A stretch of DNA of 45,385 bases. Source: Natronorubrum sulfidifaciens JCM 14089. GTDB taxonomy: Archaea; Halobacteriota; Halobacteria; Halobacteriales; Natrialbaceae. Shown one piece after another: positions 42,067-45,385 of the stretch. Both the position numbers and the translations under genes were made by a program. Below the pieces are notes generated by a model. That model was not told where the DNA came from. It did not search any database and saw only the letters and a list, made by a program, of their open reading frames with translations. Within the stretch, counting starts at the first letter, position 1. Every line of letters starts with the position of its first letter. The stretch lies in assembly GCF_000337735.1 (NCBI RefSeq), contig NZ_AOHX01000039.1:129651-175035 (forward strand), given 5' to 3'.

Positions 42067-43233
42067 ATGAGTAACGTGCGTGTCGCAGGTGTCGGCCTGA
42101 CGCCGTTCGGAAGCACTCCCGAACGGACGGGTCGAGACCTCTTCGCGGAAGCGAGTATCAAGGCGTTCGAAGACAGCGGTGTTCCCCGTGAGGACGTCGA
42201 CGCCCTCCTGTATGGGAACTTCATGGGCGAACTGTCGGAACATCAGGGTCATCAGGGGCCACTGATGGCCGAAGCCGCTGGCGTACAGGCACCTGCGACC
42301 CGCTATGAGTCCGCGTGTGCCTCGAGCGGGGCCGCCGTTCGGGACGCAGTCATGCGCGTTCGCAACGGCGAGGACGACGTGGTTCTCGTCGGCGGTGCCG
42401 AACGGATGACCAACCTCGGCACCGCGGGCGCGACGGAAGCGCTCGCCATCGCCGCGGACGACCTCTGGGAAGTGCGCGCCGGAACGACGTTCCCCGGCGC
42501 GTACGCACTGATGGCACAGGCGTATTTCGACGAGTTCGGTGGCGAACACGAGGATCTGGCCCACATCGCGGTCAAGAACCACGAGAACGCACTGACCAAC
42601 GACAAGGCCCAGTATCAGCGCGCGATCGAGGTCGAAGACGTCCTCGAGGCCCCACAGGTCTCGAGTCCGCTCGGCCTGTACGACGCCTGTCCGATCTCCG
42701 ACGGCGCTGCGGCCGTCGTCCTCACGAGCGAGGAATACGCCGACGAACACGACCTCGAGGCACCCGTCGCGATCACCGGCACCGGACAAGGCGGCGACCG
42801 CATGGCCTTACACGACCGCGAGCATCTCGCACGCTCGCCCGCCGCCCGCGAGGCCGGCGCGGAGGCCTACGCCGACGCCGGCGTCGACGCGACCGAGGTC
42901 GATCTCGCGGAGGTCCACGACTGCTTTACCATCGCCGAAGTGCTGGCGCTCGAGGCGCTCGACCTCGAGCCGATCGGCGAAGGAATCACGGCGGCTCGGG
43001 ACGGCCGAACCACGGCCGACGGTGAGACGCCGATCAACCTCTCGGGCGGCCTGAAAGCGAAGGGGCACCCAGTGGGTGCGACCGGCGCGTCTCAGATCGC
43101 CGAGGTCGCGAAACTGCTCGCCGGAACACATCCGAACAGTTCGGCCGTCGAAGAGGCGACGACCGGCGTCGCCCACAACGCGGGTGGGACGGTCGCCAGT
43201 GCAACGGTCCACGTGCTGGAGGTGGTCGAATGA
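42067..43233 (+). CDS. Thiolase family protein
   Basis: A 388-residue SCP2-type thiolase. The active-site Cys is in RYESACASSGAAVRDAVMRV; the second catalytic region is VHDCFTIAEVLALEALDL; and the C-terminal GGLKAKGHPVGATGASQIAE gives the conserved His and Gly-rich loop. It overlaps the next gene, a DUF35 OB-fold protein, by four bases; such pairs form the archaeal acetoacetyl-CoA thiolase complex with HMG-CoA synthase (known in methanogens). ATG 42067 (MSNVRVAGVGLTPF) is preferred to GTG 42061. The substrate may be acetyl-CoA or a longer acyl-CoA. Confidence 0.93.
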   Translation: MSNVRVAGVGLTPFGSTPERTGRDLFAEASIKAFEDSGVPREDVDALLYGNFMGELSEHQGHQGPLMAEAAGVQAPATRYESACASSGAAVRDAVMRVRNGEDDVVLVGGAERMTNLGTAGATEALAIAADDLWEVRAGTTFPGAYALMAQAYFDEFGGEHEDLAHIAVKNHENALTNDKAQYQRAIEVEDVLEAPQVSSPLGLYDACPISDGAAAVVLTSEEYADEHDLEAPVAITGTGQGGDRMALHDREHLARSPAAREAGAEAYADAGVDATEVDLAEVHDCFTIAEVLALEALDLEPIGEGITAARDGRTTADGETPINLSGGLKAKGHPVGATGASQIAEVAKLLAGTHPNSSAVEEATTGVAHNAGGTVASATVHVLEVVE

Positions 43234-43625
43234 CAGACCCCGAAACCGGCGTGCAAGACGCTGGCTTCGACGACTGGCTCGATGCTGCCGAAGAGGGTGA
43301 CGCGTACTACCTCGAGTGTGCCAACGGCCACGGCTCGCTCCCGCCGCGGCGGGTCTGTCCCGACTGCGGTTCGACGGACCTCGAGGAGGTCCCACTGCCC
43401 GAGACGGGCGTGATCGAGACGTTCACCGTCACACACGTGCCGACCCCGGCGTTCGAAGAGGACGCCCCCTACGCGACGGCCGTCGCCGACTTCGGTCCCG
43501 TGGCGCTTACGGGACAGGTCGTCGGCATCGATCTCGACGCGATCGAGACCGGCCTCGAGGTCGAACTCGAGATCACGGTCTCGGAGACGACTGGCGAGCG
43601 CGTGATCGGGCTCAGTCCGATCTAA
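43230..43625 (+). CDS. DUF35 OB-fold/zinc-ribbon partner of the thiolase
   Basis: A 131-residue protein with a rubredoxin-like zinc site (YYLECANGHGSLPPRRVCPD, CGSTDLEEVP) followed by an OB fold (ETGVIETFTVTHVPTPAFEE, LTGQVVGIDLDAIETGLEVE). The DUF35 family scaffolds thiolase and HMG-CoA synthase, helping pass acetoacetyl-CoA between active sites. The overlap with the thiolase stop (ATGA) fixes the start and supports a stable complex. The first zinc pair is Cys-x-x-x-His rather than Cys-x-x-Cys. Confidence 0.9.
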   Translation: MTDPETGVQDAGFDDWLDAAEEGDAYYLECANGHGSLPPRRVCPDCGSTDLEEVPLPETGVIETFTVTHVPTPAFEEDAPYATAVADFGPVALTGQVVGIDLDAIETGLEVELEITVSETTGERVIGLSPI

Positions 43626-43630
43626 AACGA

Positions 43631-44587
43631 CTACTCTTTTCTCGTTCGGTCGCCGTCAGTGCCGACGGATGACAGCTCCGCGGTCAGATACTCGACGAAT
43701 TTCTCGGGGTGTTCGGCGTGGGGTAACAGCGTCGCGTAGTCGATCACGACGAGTTCGAGGTCGGCCGCATCGGCGAGATTCCGACCGTCACGCAGCGGCA
43801 CGAGTTCGGCGTCACGGCCCCAGACGAGCGTGGTCGGCGTCTCGAGGGCGGCGAGTTCGGTCTGGAGGTCGAACTCGGGGTCGAGCGTGCCGGCGGCGAA
43901 GGAGGCGGGCGCGTAACGGGCACCCGGCTGGTGGGCACTCTGCCAGGCGTACTCGACCGTCTCATCGTCGACTCGAGACGCGTCGTAGTAGCCGTCGCGG
44001 TCGTAGAAGTAGCGAATCGAGGGCTTGCTCGCGAGCAGATTGAACAGCGTCGTCCCGACGATGGGCGTCCGGAGGAGGGTTCGCAGCCACGGCCGCTCGG
44101 TGGCGGTCTCGTCGGTCGGACAGATCAAGACGAGTTGCTCGAACTCACTTTCGGTGGCGGCATCGACAGCGAACGACCCGGTGAGCGAGGAGGCGACGAC
44201 GATCGGCGTATCCGTGACGTCGCGGGCGAAATCGCGGATGAACTCGGCGTACAGCATCGGCGAGTAGACCAGCGGCGGCCGCTCGGAGCGGCCGAAGCCG
44301 GGGAGATCGACCGCGATCACGTGGTAGTGGTCGGCCAACTGCTCGACGATCGGCGCGAACTCCTGACTGCTCGCGGCGGCGTGAATCCCGTGACACAGGA
44401 GCATGTCCGGATCGTTGGGGTCGCCGGCGACGGTGTAGGCCGTCTCGATCCCGCGCCAGCGATACGTCCGCTCGACACCGACGATCGGGTTCTCGAGGTC
44501 AGTCGCACGGTTCGCTAGCAGCCGGTTCCCGAGGACTGCCGTGCCGACGGCACCGACGGCTGTGCCGAGGACTCTTCGGACGTTCAT
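43631..44587 (-). CDS. Alpha/beta hydrolase fold protein
   Basis: A 318-residue protein. The hydrophobic N terminus (VLGTAVGAVGTAVLGNRLLA) may be a membrane anchor or uncleaved signal. The fold is clear from DMLLCHGIHAAASSQEFAPI (oxyanion HG), VIAVDLPGFGRSERPP, the nucleophile region PIVVASSLTGSFAVDAA, the acid in VWGRDAELVPL and the last His in LLPHAEHPEKFVEYL. The nucleophile elbow reads ASSLT where the family normally has GxSxG. Substrate unknown. ATG 44587 (MNVRRVLG) is chosen; the open frame continues only ten residues upstream. Confidence 0.88.
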   Translation of the reverse strand: MNVRRVLGTAVGAVGTAVLGNRLLANRATDLENPIVGVERTYRWRGIETAYTVAGDPNDPDMLLCHGIHAAASSQEFAPIVEQLADHYHVIAVDLPGFGRSERPPLVYSPMLYAEFIRDFARDVTDTPIVVASSLTGSFAVDAATESEFEQLVLICPTDETATERPWLRTLLRTPIVGTTLFNLLASKPSIRYFYDRDGYYDASRVDDETVEYAWQSAHQPGARYAPASFAAGTLDPEFDLQTELAALETPTTLVWGRDAELVPLRDGRNLADAADLELVVIDYATLLPHAEHPEKFVEYLTAELSSVGTDGDRTRKE

Positions 44588-44656
44588 ACCTGTCAGTAGC
44601 TCACCACCGTTCTTCAACCTGCGGTTTAGGTTCAGAATCTGCCGGCGAGAAATCCC

Positions 44657-45385
44657 CTACGTGTTCTCGACGCCGGCCTCGAGTTCGTCGATACAGTCTT
44701 CGACGGGGGTCAGCAGTTCGTCGGCGATCGTGTACGGATCGGTCTCGCCGTTACGGACGGCTTCGGCGAGGTCGTTGATTCCGCCGGCGTCGGCGAGTTC
44801 GTCCTCGAGGATGTCGTGGACATCCTCACGCAGGAGGGTGCGGATCTCCTCGGCGTAGCGCTGTCGAACCTTCTGGGCGTGGGTGCCGGAGTCGACCAGA
44901 TACGTCTGGTGGTTCGCAAGTTCCTCGAGGAACGTCTCGACGCCGTCGCCTTTCGTGGCGATGGTTTCGACGATCGGTGCGGTCCAGCTCGATTCATCGT
45001 CGATGTCGCCCCAGTCGTCACCGTCGTCCATCTCGTCGGCCCCGTGGTGGCCGGTGCTGTCAGTTCCGAGACCAGTGCCGCTGCCGAGGTGAATCATCTC
45101 CTGAAGTTCCTGGACGGTTCGGTCGGCACCTGGTCGATCGGCTTTGTTGACGACGAAGACGTCGCCAATCTCTAAGATGCCGGCTTTCAGCGTCTGGATA
45201 TCGTCACCGGAACCCGGCGGGACGAGCACGGCGACAGTGTCTGCGGTCCGGACGATGTCGATCTCGTTCTGGCCAGCGCCGACGGTCTCGATGATGATCT
45301 TGTCCTTGCCGAAGGCGTCCATCGCCTTGACCGCGTCTGCGGTCGCCGTCGAGAGCCCACCGAGCGTGCCGCGGGCGCTCATCGA
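44657..45385 (-). CDS. meaB: MeaB/ArgK-type GTPase, 5' end cut by the window
   Basis: The C-terminal 242 residues of a MeaB-family GTPase that guards methylmalonyl-CoA mutase during cobalamin loading. The visible part includes KIIIETVGAGQNEIDIVRTA (Walker B region, ETVGAGQ), VLVPPGSGDDIQTLKAGILE, FVVNKADRPGADRT (the NKAD guanine motif) and a final helical dimerisation region. Walker A lies outside the window. A Gly/Asp-rich insert after EMIHLGSGTG is a likely halophilic loop. Met 45382 is internal; the frame continues past the window edge. Confidence 0.94.
   Translation of the reverse strand, partial: SMSARGTLGGLSTATADAVKAMDAFGKDKIIIETVGAGQNEIDIVRTADTVAVLVPPGSGDDIQTLKAGILEIGDVFVVNKADRPGADRTVQELQEMIHLGSGTGLGTDSTGHHGADEMDDGDDWGDIDDESSWTAPIVETIATKGDGVETFLEELANHQTYLVDSGTHAQKVRQRYAEEIRTLLREDVHDILEDELADAGGINDLAEAVRNGETDPYTIADELLTPVEDCIDELEAGVENT

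Noticed and set aside
1-45385. CRISPR array, insertion sequence, integrase, toxin-antitoxin or restriction system
   Set aside because: I looked for regularly spaced direct repeats, transposase and integrase motifs and inverted terminal repeats, and saw none; gene content is core metabolism, translation and transport.

Overview
The window is chromosomal DNA from a halophilic archaeon, most likely class Halobacteria and plausibly near Natrialba, Natrinema or Haloterrigena, although the genus is an inference. The proteins are very acidic and the DNA is GC-rich. The gene set is archaeal: TFB, LonB, thermosome, aIF2-alpha, Nop10, L44e, S27e and initiator tRNA with an A1:U72 pair. Haloarchaeal hallmarks include HalOD1, HAH_0734-type and DUF7344-type proteins and Tat-lipobox exported proteins. 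Several transcripts look leaderless, with a TATA box about 26 bp before the start codon. I see no insertion sequence, prophage, CRISPR array or integrase; this is mostly core chromosome.

Layout. Bases 2-6000 carry the 3' part of a TFB gene, a UPF0058-type protein, aroD, a secreted acidic CAP-domain protein whose signal-peptide region looks frameshifted, a membrane zinc-ribbon protein, 3-dehydroquinate synthase II (minus strand) and a HAD phosphatase. Bases 6000-8300 carry a hypothetical protein, a SprT-like protein and a NUP-family nucleoside protein. Bases 8293-12225 are a minus-strand run trpC-trpB-trpA-ADH synthase, preceded by three GTAC cores spaced exactly 10 bp apart. Together with aroD and DHQ synthase II, this places the early archaeal aromatic pathway and the last tryptophan steps within 12 kb. 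An alkyltransferase-like protein lacking the acceptor cysteine is divergent from trpC.

Bases 12853-16393 are a minus-strand membrane-proteolysis unit (LonB, CPBP protease, small membrane protein). Next come nadM, a SAM hydrolase-family protein, a HalOD1 protein and the thermosome gene. A 47-residue CPxC...CxxC zinc-ribbon microprotein has its own promoter at 20321. Bases 20627-22841 are the translation cluster L44e-S27e-aIF2-alpha-Nop10-PAC2. A HAH_0734-type gene, a GtrA-family gene and initiator tRNA-Met follow.

Bases 24269-32859 are the most unusual part: a complete peptide-type ABC transporter operon on the minus strand, in the order binding protein, two permeases, two ATPases, then two uncharacterised genes. 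The binding protein appears circularly permuted: the segment that normally ends the family sits directly after the lipobox. One permease has an extra N-terminal membrane domain. One ATPase has about 100 extra residues between Walker A and the Q-loop. The other has about 100 residues splitting its C-terminal cysteine motif. Four of the five transporter subunits are therefore remodelled in one operon.

The last third holds a purine phosphoribosyltransferase-like gene, a membrane winged-helix regulator, coaBC, a CinA/MoaB-like protein, an FAD oxidoreductase, an SRPBCC protein, an exported cupredoxin-glucose dehydrogenase fusion, an M42 peptidase, a thiolase with its DUF35 OB-fold partner, an alpha/beta hydrolase and the 3' part of a MeaB-type GTPase gene.
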